A stretch of DNA of 64,000 bases, from positions 11,473,933 through 11,537,932 of the forward strand of contig JASEVX010000010.1 of NCBI GenBank assembly GCA_031761405.1, read 5' to 3'. Position numbers and translations under genes: made by a program. The notes under the pieces are model-generated. The model was not told the DNA's origin. It saw only the letters and a program-made list of their open reading frames with translations, and made no database searches. Each line of letters opens with the position of its first letter. Within the stretch, counting starts at the first letter, position 1. Of the stretch, positions 30,801 through 42,800 are shown in pieces. The stretch is from Serripes groenlandicus. Taxonomy: Eukaryota; Mollusca; Bivalvia; Cardiida; Cardiidae.

Positions 30801-33800
30801 GTAAAGTGACAAGGGGAAAAAATCGAGAATCTCTAGGATTGTGTGAAAGTGACAATGCTGCCGAGAATATTAAAGCTGCCGCAAGAAAACTAAATGACGT
30901 TCAATTGCTCACGAAGATTGCCGGAGTTGATTTCCATGCAAAGGAAGTCAGGTACCATCACAGTTGCAGGAGGTTATATTTGAAAAAAGCCGATGACGCA
31001 GTTCAACCAAGCACCTCCCAGACGGACAAGTCATGTCGTAATTTTCATAACGAGGCATTTACACAACTGGTTGAATATGTTCAGTCTTTCATAATAGACG
31101 GACAGCAGTCCGAGATGCTGCCCTCCGTTTTTCAACGTTACCTGTCCTACTTGTCTGAATGTGGCATCAGTGAAACTCCCTACACTAAGCAAAAACTTGA
31201 GGACAAACTTTTGAATCATTTCAGTGGTGTGCTAAAGAGTGGCAAGAGATCTAATAAGGAAGGGAAAATTCTGTATTCAGGTAACGATGCTGACAATGTG
31301 TCGTCAGTTGGCTACAAAGTAAATGATGTGGCTCTTCATTTGCGAAGAATGATTCTTGATCTACAAAAGGATTCGGAAGAATTACCACATCCGCTTACTC
31401 CTGAAGCTGCAGCCAAAGGCCAGTCAAAGGATATTGATTTGTTAACTCAGTTCTTTCGTGTGTTGTACACAGGAAAACCTGTTACTCGAGATGCCAATGA
31501 GAGAGTTGAACGGTATGTGAATTCTTCAGCTGACGATGCAATTTATGCTACTACACGGGGTTTGATTAAGCCTGCCAAACATGTGTTACTGGGCCTAGGA
31601 TTAAAAAGTCTAATAGGAAGTAGAAGGGTCATAGAAATTATGAATAGGTTTGGACATTCTATTGGATACCACGTGGCAGAGGGTTTAGAGACTGAACTTG
31701 CAATGTCTGTTAAAGAGAGGGCAGAATCGATGCCAGATGGTCTTCTGAGGAAAGCAGGTTTAGCAACTGGGTTAGCCTGGGATAACTACGACGAAAACAC
31801 TGAAACGCTGTCGGGTAGTGGAACATTACATGATACTGTTGGCATTTGCTACCAAAATATAGTGAAGAGACTGCATATTGTAATGTAGACCGTGTAACCA
31901 TGTCCGCTGCAACATCGCTAGAGAAAATCCCAAGGAGGTTCCAGAAACGGATGTTTGCGGCAATTGATGATGAAGCCAGCATTGATCCGTACAGACCCAA
32001 AAAAAAGCCGAAGATTGGTGGCTTTGATTATAACGTAAAGTCAGCACTAGCTCCTTCAAGTCTTCACCAGGCAAAACGAAGAGACATGATATGGACACTT
32101 CTATGTCATCGTTACAGTGACACTCCCATGTGGGCAGGGTGGAACTCGTACGTGACGACTGATGACCTACCAAAGCAAAACATCGGCTACATGGAGAATC
32201 TATGCCTGCCACCCACAAGGTTTGATGTTGTAGTGGAGACACTTCGTATCTCTCAAAAAGTAGCTAAGGAGTGCAATGAGAAATATGCAATTGTGCATTA
32301 TGACTTGGCAGTCGCAAAGCCAGCAATGCAGATTCAATACGAAGAATCACCACGATTTGACAATGTCTTCATCTGTTTTGGTCCTTTCCATATAGAGCTA
32401 TCGTTTTTCGGTGCGATTGGCAATATTTTGTCCGAGTCTGGTGGTCCGCACATACTTGAAGACACGGGCGTTCTGGCTGGAGGGTCTGTAAATGGTTTCA
32501 TCTCTGGCAAACACTATAATAGATGTAAGCGCCTCCACCCATTGCTTGCACTTGCACTTCGCTTGTTACACATTGATCGCTTTCTTCAGGAGCAAGGTCC
32601 CATTCCGGATGCTCTGTTGCAGTCACTAAGTGACATAATACTAGCAATATAACGGAAACAAGCCAGTATGCATGTTATCTAATAACCACTTGCTAAGTCT
32701 AAGTTTTTAATCTTCTATATTCATGTAAGCACATAATCATGCAATAAAAATCTTTATAAACCACATTTTATGGAAATTATAGAGAAGTTTGATGTAAAAG
32801 TATGCTAGATTTTAAGCAACGGCCAAAACAATTGACCTTTTGACCTCCTGTGACGTAATTAGAGATTTAAAATTTGCATATCTGAATTCATTAGATAGAG
32901 GGGTCGTATACCTTTCATATAAGCTATAATTTGTTACTTTGTGTTGAATATTGACTGAGCTACACCCATTTTGGTTTCCCCTACCCCCAATTTTTGGAAT
33001 CGGTAAAATTTCAAGGTACCATCGGAAACATCTAAATAAAAAAAAATCGGAATAGAGATGGCAACTAAGACTCCTCATTCCATAAACTACACATACTAGG
33101 GTATTCAAAAATACTCACAGACCTTTTGGACCTTCTCGGTTAAATAAAACCCTGCTGTCTCTTGGACTAATAAGGCAAAATACCCCCGCCCCCCTGGCGG
33201 CCATGTTTTTTGACCAATCAACATGGCTTGAAGGAATCTGATAGAGAACATCCAAGGAACATTTCTACAAAATTATTTGAAAATCTGCCAACCAGTTTGG
33301 GAGAAGAAGAATCTTAAGTTTTTTTCATTTCGTTGCCATGGAAACCAGAATTCTGCATGGATCTCAAAAATTTGAAGGAAATCTGGTGAGGTCATTGAGA
33401 GGATGCTTTCTGTGAAGTTTCATCCCAATTGACCTACTGGTTACTGAGGAGAAGAAGTTGACGCACGACGGACGACGGACACAGACAAAAGGCGATCACA
33501 ATAACTCACCTTGAGCAAAGCTCAGGTGAGCTAAAAATATAAAAATCTCTATAATTGAATGGATAACCTATGACTAAAAGTGGAAAACATTGTGGCAAAA
33601 GAAGAAATTGCTCGTTTTGAGCAATTTCTTCTTTTGTCACTATGTTTTCAAAAAGCCGTCTGCTGCAGATGCGTCACAAAGCGTCTATATGAGGGAAAGG
33701 GTTAAAAGGTGTCAATTATCCGAAATAAATAAAAACGAGAGGAAGTTTCATCCCAATTAACCCACTGGTTACTGAGGAGAAGAAGTTGACGCACGCCGGA

Positions 33801-36800
33801 CGCCGGACAAAAGGCGATCACAATAACTCACCTTGAGCAAAGCTCAGGTGAGCTAAAAATATAAAAATCCCTATAATTGAATGGATAATTTATGACTAAA
33901 AGTGGAAAACATTATGGCAAAAGGATAAATTGCTTGTTTTGAGCAATTTCATCTTTTGTCACTATGTTTTAAAAAGCAGTCTAATGCAGAGGCGTCAGAA
34001 AGCATCTATATGAGGGAAAAGGTTAAAAATATTACAAAAATAAATCGCAAATGCATTTATATTCTGATAAATAAGGAATATTACGTTGCATAGTAGCCAT
34101 ACAGGTTTTAGTATTAAACTACGAGGGGCATGGAAAATTTATATCTCAAGAGACCAAAGGTCAAGAGAAATGTCAATTGTCCACACCCCGAGTACAGTGT
34201 GGGGAAACAACTTTTCCACGTGACACACAAATGGTAACGTACACACAGGAAGTAGGACAAAAGAGCACCAATCAGGCAAGTTATTTACATATTTCTACGT
34301 TATTAACTCGCTCCCAAATTAGAGACCTAGCCTACCGACTGCATCAATTCATAAGCTTTCCGAAAATGTGCGTATTGTCTTTCAGAACGTTTTACTTTTT
34401 GAGAACATTCAAACAATATTTTCCAAAGTTGGCATGCCAACATACACACTCTTGACCAATTTGTTATGAAAACGTCCCAAAATACCGTAACTTTTCGTTG
34501 CAAGTGTTTTGAAGTGGCCTTCTCGATGTAAAAGAAGATTCTACTCTTCTTGGATACTTTTAATTACCGGATTTTAAAAGAAAACATAAAAAAAACCAAT
34601 TGGCACTGTAAAAATGTCAACGTGCACACTCGTGAAATGTTTTGTTATGTCAACGTACACACTTCTAACGTTTTAAGGTGTAATTCTTAACTTGATACAA
34701 TGATATGTACATGTTAACGTATTTTATTGTATTATTGGAAGCGGCTTCCCGTATGGATACTTAGAAATTCCGAACAAGGAGAATATTTAGACCTGCCAGC
34801 GTGACCACATATCTTGATTTCTCTCTTGTCCTTACTAAGTACATTAATTTAAGGTAATGACTTTTAAAACATCTCTTTTACAATCTATATACATGTGTGA
34901 GTTTTACAAATTAAAAATAAAAGACAAAGGCCAGTATATTAATTGAATGTATGTACATTTCTATTTAAGCGAAATTCATACTGTATCTAGTCTAAACAGT
35001 AAACTGAATTGGTTACCTGCATCAGACGCTTTATTAGTTTGATAGTATGTTAAACCGGAAACCATGAACAAGAGAGGCACGCGGTAAATGTAATCTGGTT
35101 CCTTACATGCTATTATATATTACGTAGTAATTAGATGAAGAGGTGCAGACATGACTATATATAAACCACAGAAATATCTGTTTCAAAACTAAATTTTGCC
35201 GTCTAGTTGAAATTTTAATGTTTATCAAACTTATTTATACGAATCACAAGAAAAAAAATCCTGGTAGTACTTAGAGGGAGGTAATTTGAAGTATACACAC
35301 AATTTAACTAAGTTCCCATTTGGTCTTACACCTTTGTCTAATAATACACATGTATGCTGATTTAAATAAACAATTTAAAGGGAATACAAATATTTAACAG
35401 AGTTAAACATTTAAATACATGTTCAGCAGCTAACCGTTTGCCACATACAATGTACAACGACCAATTTTGTAGAGGAAGTTCACGTCGTGCTGGGTTAGCT
35501 AGTCTACATATAAAATCGTAAATATTGGAAATATACTTATACACAAACAGACGTTTCTAGTTTCAGTACATACAACAACGGTTCATACATAAATTCACTT
35601 TAACATGTTTGGTATATTGAAATGGGTGTTTCTGCGAGATTCACAGACTTAGTATATACATTTTTTTTTTATAAGTTTATAAATTTTAAATACCTATACA
35701 TTAGGGTATCTACAAACAATTAATGAAATGTGTACACATTTATCTTGGCTTAAATTTGATTCTGATGTTATTACTAATTCAAATAATAGTTTGCATTCAT
35801 ATAATTTCAATGTTTATCAATCTTATTCATAAGAATCACAAGGTAAATATCCCGGTATTGATTAAAGGCAGGTAATTTGAAATATACAACAGTCTTCAAA
35901 GGGATAAATATGTCAGCATATTACCGTTTACAGCTGTTTGTGGATTTAAATGTTCTTTTTTCTTATTTCTACATGTACAACGAAAATTTGCGGCTTCTAA
36001 ACATTCGTCTTGTAACATTGTTTGAATTATTTTGTAAAACACATTAACACTGCGGTAGACTTGGCCGTATCATGCAAAACCATGTATTGCCTATCGCCGG
36101 GAGCTACAGCACGTGTTTGAAAACAAATCGCATATAAGTTTTTCTGATTTCTGAGAACTGCCATCAAACATTCGTCTTGTAACATTGTTTGAATTATTTT
36201 GTAAAACACATTAACACTGCGGTAGACTTGGCCGTATCATGCAAAACCATGTATTGCCTATCGCCGGGAGCTACAGCACGTGTTTGAAAACAAATCGCAT
36301 ATAAGTTTTTCTGATTTCTGAGAACTGCCATTATATATGATATTCTCGATGTTGGTTTTGTTAGTGGCGTTGCAAAAACACTTAACCTTGGCCTTAACAC
36401 AAAGTCAGTTCTAGATCTTCAAAAGTAACTTAAATTTCATGTTGCGAGTTTCAGCAAGGTCCATAACTCGGTATGTAATAGTAGTACCTACCCGAGTTAG
36501 ATAGGCAACACATGGTTTTGCATGATACAGCCAAGTCTACCGCAGTGTTATGTGTCTTACAAAATAATTCAAACAATGTTATAATGTATTTCAGATGATA
36601 AAATAAGTTAAAATGTACATATCATTGAATCAAGTTAAGAATTACACCTTAAAACGTTAGAAGTGTGTACGTTGATATAACATAACAAAACATTTCACGA
36701 GTGTGCACGTTGACATTTTTACAGTGCCACTTGTTTTAATGTTTTCTTTTAAAATCCAGCAATTAAAAGTATCTAAGAAGAGTAGAATCTACTTTTACAT

Positions 36801-39800
36801 CGAGAAGGCCACTTCAAAACACTTGCAACGAAAAGTCGAGGTATTTTGGGACGTTTTCATAACAAATTGGTCAAGAGTGTGTACGTTGGCATGCCAATTT
36901 TGGAAAATATTGTTTGAATGTTCTCCAAAAGTAAAACGTTCTGAAAGACAATACACACATTTTCGGAAAGCTTATGAATTGGTGCAGTCGGTAGGCTAGG
37001 TCTCTAATTTGGGAGCGAGTTAATAACGTAGAAATATGCAAATAACTTGCCTGAGTTGTGCTCTTTTGTCCTACTTCCTGTGTGTACGTTACCATTTGTG
37101 TGTCACATGAAAAAGTTGTTTCCCCACACTGGAGTAGACAATCCTAAATGTTGTATCATTACTGCAACATAATTTTCCCCCTTTTTCTTTTTATATACCA
37201 TGTTTAACTTTTGAGACAGAATAAAGAAAAAGTACAAAATTCTATATTCTAAAATAAAAAAATAACATAGTTTACACATAAAGTATAATTTATGATTTAG
37301 TGTATGAACCATGTCCAACAACCTCAATTTGAATGACATTCCATTACTGCATTTGTTACCGTATTTTACTTATAGTCAATTAAATGGAATTAATTTTGAT
37401 CAGACATGTTTGAACTGCACATGACCATTTGCATGTTTTTGAGCCGAAATGTGCACAAATACAAAAGACAAAGTAGATGCACAGCCAGATCTGAACCTAC
37501 ACTGTTCAGAAATGCCACCTTGTACCTTTTACTATCAGACGACTCAAAACATGAGCTGAAAACATTGTGGCAAAAGGAAAAATTCCTTGTCTAGAGCAAT
37601 TTCATCTTTTGTCACTAATATTTTCAAAAAGGTTTTCCAGAAGCACTGCTCATGTACCAATAATTTGATTCAGGACTTACTTGTCTTCAGGTTTTCCATG
37701 GCCATACCGTCTCCCCTTAGTGATTTGTAAACATCAAGTCTCATGTCCTGAATGGCCAAATTTATTCTAGTATAGGGATTCAGCTCTCTCTCTAGGTCTG
37801 CAAAGATTAAGTATTTTAACCCTTTCCATCATATAGACGCTTTCTGATGCCTCTGCATTAGACGGCTTTTTAAAACATAGTGACAAAAGATGAAATTGCT
37901 CAAAACGAGCAATTTCTCCTTTTGCCACAATGTTTTCCACTTTTAGTCATAAGTTATCCATTCAATGATAGAGATTTTCTATTTTTTGACAAAATATGTT
38001 CAAAGTTATCTGCTGCAGAATTGTCGTATGAGGGAAAGGGTTAAATCCTTTTCCTCTTACAGATGCGTTTTGATGCAACTGCAGCAGGAGATTTTTTTTC
38101 AAAGTCGTCTGCTCATATGAGTTGACAGCTTTGAAAACATGTTAACATCTGCATTTTCTTTTTCTTTTTTTACTATTTGTTCTTAACCCTTTCCCTCATA
38201 TAGACGCTTTCTGACACCTCTGCAGCAGACGGCTTTTTGAAAACATAGTGACAAAAGAAGAAATTGCACAAAACGTGCAATTTCTCCTTTTGCCACAAGG
38301 TTTTCCACTTTTTGTCATAGGTTATCCATTCAATTATGGAGATTTTCTATTTTTTGACAAAATATGTTCAAAGTCTACTGCTGCAGAATTGCCGTATGAG
38401 GGAAAGGGTTAAGGTGCAAAAAAAAACAAAAAAACATGTATACAAAAAATCTGCAATTAAAGACTGAAAATATCACAAGAATCTCTAAAACCTTCTGACA
38501 GTGCATTGTATAACCATTGAAAAGATTTGTAAATATTGTTGGAACAACAGAAATTGCTAATTATAATTAGCAATTTCTTCTATTGCCTAAATGTTTTCAA
38601 AAGTTGTCTGCTACAGAAATGCATGTTGTTAAGGCTTTTAAATTCTCTTCTCCATCTAAAAAAATGGACTCTTATTAACCCTTTCCCACATACAACAAAT
38701 CTACAGCAGACGACCTTGAAAACAAATTGACAAAAACTTGAAAAATCTCCTCCATGAATTAGAGTTATATTATTAAATAGAGTTGAAAACATTGGGGCAA
38801 AAGGAACAAGAGGCCCATGAGGGCCTATGCTCTACTGGTATGGTTCTTTGGTCATTTTCAATCCAGAGCATGTATGTATGGTGAAGATCGGATAGTAAAT
38901 GGAGGCTCTTTTGTGTTCACAAGCTGTATTATAGCAATTTTTACAATTTCATGGGCCATAATCCAGTCTTGCATGGGCGGATCTGGCTGATTTTCAAAAG
39001 GAACCAAGCTCTCATCAATATTTAACTACTATCTAAGTTTGGTGAAGATCAGATAGTAAATGGAGCCTCTACTGTGTTCACATGCTCAATTATAGCAATT
39101 TGGACAATTTCAAGGGCCATAATCCAGTCTTGCATAGGCGGATCTGGTTTTCGAAAGGAACCGAGCTCTCATGAATATCTAACTACTGTATAAGTTTGGT
39201 TGAGATAGAATCAAAAGTGAAGACTGTATCGTGTTAATAAGCTCTTTTATAGCAATTTTGACCATTTCAAGGGCCATAATCCAGTCATGCATGGGCATAT
39301 CTGGTTGGTTTTCGAAAGGAACCGAGCTCTCATGAATATCTAACTACTGTATAAGTTTGGTTGAGATACAATCAAAAGTGAAGACTGTATCGTGTTAATA
39401 AGCTCTTTTATAGCAATTTTGACCATTTCAAGGGCCATAATCCAGTCATGCATAGGCGGATCTTGCTGGTTTTCGAAAGGAATTGAGCTCTTATGAGTAT
39501 CTAACTACTGTATAAGTTTGGTTGAGATATAATAAAAAAAGAAGACTGTATTGTGTTAACAAGCTCTTTTATAGCAATTTTGACCATTTCAAGGGCCATT
39601 TATAATCCATTCATGCATGGGCGGATCTGGCTGGTTTTTAAAAGGAACCGAGCTCTCATAGATATCTGACTACTACATATAAGTTTGGTTGAGATACAAT
39701 CAAAAGTGAAGACTGTATCGTGTTAACAAGCTCTTTTATAGCAATTTTGACCATTTCAAGGGCCAAAATCCAGTCATGCATGGGCGGATCTTGCTGGTTT

Positions 39801-42800
39801 TCGAAAGGAACCGAGCTCTCAGGGATATCTAACTACTGTATAAGTTTAGTTGAGATACAATCAAAAGTGAAGACTGTATCGTGTTAACAAGAAATTGTTT
39901 ACGGAGGGACGGACGGACGGAGGCACGCACGACGGACAAATCGCCACGACATAAGCCCTTCTGGCCTTTGGCCAGTAGAGCTAAAAATTGCTAATTATGA
40001 GTAATTTTTCCTTTTGTCACAATGTTTTCAAAAGTAGACTGCTGCATAGGGGTCAAAAAGCATCAGGGTAAAGAGGATTCCCTGTAATAACAAGACTGAC
40101 TTTTTGACTGGGTACATTCCTGCTTGTGGTGTAAACCCCAATAAATATTGTATCTCACAACTGGGCCCTACATATTCTAACAAGAGCCCAGTAGAGTTTC
40201 AGTAACAACAACATAGGGTCTGAGGGTCAAGTGAGGATTTTAGAACATGCAAAACGCCCCTTATCAAGAGCTCTGCATTATATATGTGCATTCTCTTCAA
40301 TGAAGTATATATTCTACATGTATGGTAATTGTGAATAAAAACAAAATCATCATCATCATACAATACTGTCACATTGTCTTTAAACCCTTTACTCATATAG
40401 ATCTATGCTTTCTGACTCCACGGCTTTTTGAAAACATGGTGACAAAAGAAGAAATTGCAAAAAAAAAGCAATTTCTCCTTTTGTCACAATGTTTTCCACT
40501 TTAAGTCATAGGTTATCCATTCAATTATAGAGATTTTCCATTATTTGACAAAATACGCTCAAAGTCGTCTGCTGCAGAATTGACGTATGAGGGAAAGGGT
40601 TAAGCAGCAACCCAGGGGAGGGTCAAAATTTGTTTACTGCACATAGGTGGATGCTAAATGCAAGTCAAATACGGAAGAAAATGTATTTTGGTTAGTCTTC
40701 AAGTGGCTGCTTAACCCTTTCCCTCGTACGACAATTCTACAGCAGACGACTTTGAACGTATTTTGTCAAAACATAGAAAATCTCCATAATTGAATGGATA
40801 ACCTATGACGAAAAGTGGCAAACATTGTGGCAAAAGGAGAAATTGCACGTTTTGTGCAATTTCTTCTTTTGTCGTAATGTTTTCAAAAAAACGTCTGCTG
40901 CAGAGGCTTCCTAAAGCGTTTATATGAGGGAAAGGGTTAACACAAGTTGGCTGATTAATAGAGCTGATCACTAAAACCCTAGTTTGACATTACATACCTT
41001 TTAAACTGTACCAAATGAATGGATATGGCATATCAAGTCTATTTCTCTGATCCTCATTGTAAACATCCATTGGCTGGCATTTAACCGCAGAATCAACTCC
41101 ATCATCTAGTTCATCTATAAGTGCATCATCTGTTTCATCATTGCTGTCCTCATCTACACTCTCAAAAATATACATTCCAGTGTTATTGTTATTATCTAAC
41201 CATTTGTTCTGGTCAGACATGTTTGGATACATTGTATTTCCATTCTCAAATATGGCAGTAGAAGAAGATATATTAAACACTGAAGAAGCCTGTGAAGATG
41301 GAAGTATTGACATACCAGCACTAAGTACCTCTTTCATATTAGTCAGTTTTGGTAACTGCGTTATACTTTGAATGCTGCCTAATTGCTGTCTATCTGTAGC
41401 ATTAGTCAGTGAAGGGCTTGTTACAATAAAGTTGACAGGAATAGCAAACATTGAAGAGCTGACAGCAGTCTGAAGAGATAAAGTTGAAGTCAGATTTGGA
41501 TTTGTTGACAGGGAAGGATTGTGCATATTCACAAAGTTTTGCTGGGCAGAAGGAAGGCAAGGCATGGCTACGACATTGCTACCAAGAGTGGATCCAATGC
41601 TGGGAGTGTGGATTGGTAACACGGATGACTTATTTTTAACTGTCATAATACCCATGCTATTTAGCAGTTTGCTTATATCTGGCATGAATGATGTCTTCAC
41701 AGCTCCAGAATTATTCACCGCTGGATTTATATTGGATACTGTAGATATCTCTGCTGCCTCTCCCGAGATATGACCTGCTATTACTGCACCTTCATTTGGA
41801 ACTAATGATTTAGTAACACTTTCGGTTTGACCACCAGCATTGGATGAATTTTTCACCACAATCTGTTTCATGACAAAGTTTCCATTCGGCATCTTTTCAA
41901 GAATGGCATAGGCAGGTTCTTGCTGTGCACTTTGTTTTTGTTTTGGGGTATTTGCTTGTTGAGATCCTTTTGTCATCTTTTGTGGAGTTTTAGCACTTGG
42001 TGGCTCATCGTTTCTGTTGTCTGTATTTCTCTGTTGATCGGTGTATTTGCCTTGTTGTCTCATCGTTTTGACTGAATGTATAAAACAAATAACTTAAAAG
42101 CAATGGCAAATTACAGGGATCAGTAATGATCATACCATAACATTTCCTTTGAGAAGGTATGTTCACCCTTTCCCACATACCACAATTTCACAGCAGATGC
42201 TGCTGAAAAATCCAGTCAAAAATTTGGAAAATCTCTTTACATACCGTAAATGTATAATTATTAAGTAGAGTTGAAATCATTGTAGCAAAAAGGGAAATTG
42301 CTCATTATGAGCAATATCTCCTTTTGCTATAATGTTTTTAAAAATATTATTTCCTTCATATGCATCAGAAGGTATCTGCAAGTTGGAAAGTGAAAAACTG
42401 AACAAATTTACTTTATGTAAATAGAAGGCTTATTATGATTCTTCTACATTTTGATCAAACAGTATATACTAGATGAATTTCATTATCAAGACAATCATGT
42501 TTTGATTTGGATAACTTTATCAGGAGCTACTGTCTGGTAACCAACCTGATCTATATGCAATTAGTGACAGACAAAGAAAGTTCTATCCCTAACCCTTTCC
42601 CACATGCAGACGCATTTTGGCGCAATAGCAGCAGACGACATTCAAAAACATTGTGGCCAAAGGTGAAATTGCTCATGATGAGCAAATTCACCTTTGGCCA
42701 CAATGTTTTCAACTTTATTTAACAATTAAGCTATCTTTTATGGAGATTTTTCAGGGTTTTGTCACTATGTAACCGCACCTGATCTATATGCAATTAGGCA

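Larger units (their letters stand above)
29389..33169 (+). mobile_element. 3.78-kb DNA transposon with 514-bp TIRs, 3-bp TSD
   Basis: tagtccaagagacagcaggg starts and ccctgctgtctcttggacta ends the element. It is flanked by ATA on both sides (29386-29388, 33170-33172). Removing it restores the host 'gctatataaggcaaaa' seen in other HINE units. The TIRs cover 29389-29903 and 32656-33169 with few mismatches. The interior carries the transposase-like gene 30431-32650. An internal degenerate direct copy of TIR sequence (ctgggggtaggggtaacgta at about 29946, compare 'ttgggggtaggggaaaccga' at about 29568) lies between the left TIR and the gene. The superfamily was not recognised. Confidence 0.85.
28994..33537 (+). 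mobile_element. HINE/Helentron-like element, subtype A (tcacctga/tcaggtga), interrupted
   Basis: The 5' end is caagagggccatgatggccc, a GGGCCATGATGGCCC hairpin, then gatcgctcacctga. The core has ~165-180-bp units (tagccatataagg ... ggcggccatgtttt ... ggagaagattttt). The 3' part is 'tgccatggaaaccagaattc', 'gacgcacgacggacgacgga', 'ggcgatcacaataactcacc', the hairpin ctcaccttgagc/gctcaggtgag and gagctaaaaa. Subterminal inverted repeats, minisatellite core, microsatellite, 3' stem-loop and insertion in an A run fit HINE elements (non-autonomous Helentrons). Classification is inference. Nested element 29389-33169. Confidence 0.65.
28934..33705. mobile_element. TTAA MITE family B, host of a nested insertion
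   Basis: TTAA|CCCTTTCCCACATACGAC runs to 28993. The MITE resumes at about 33538 ('aaaaatctctataattgaat') and ends TATATGAGGGAAAGGG|TTAA. Re-joining the two parts gives the family order seen at 43785-44014, so the 4.5 kb between them is an insertion. Confidence 0.85.

Noticed and set aside
31710..32242. Minus-strand ORFs of 96 and 138 aa opposite the transposase-like gene
   Set aside because: Shadow frames of the plus-strand coding sequence, which carries the conserved motifs.
34177..34455. 92-aa ORF and its near copy at 36871-37095 as a gene pair
   Set aside because: They are the two arms of the 34175-37142 inverted repeat. The matching peptides reflect DNA identity and there is no coding evidence.
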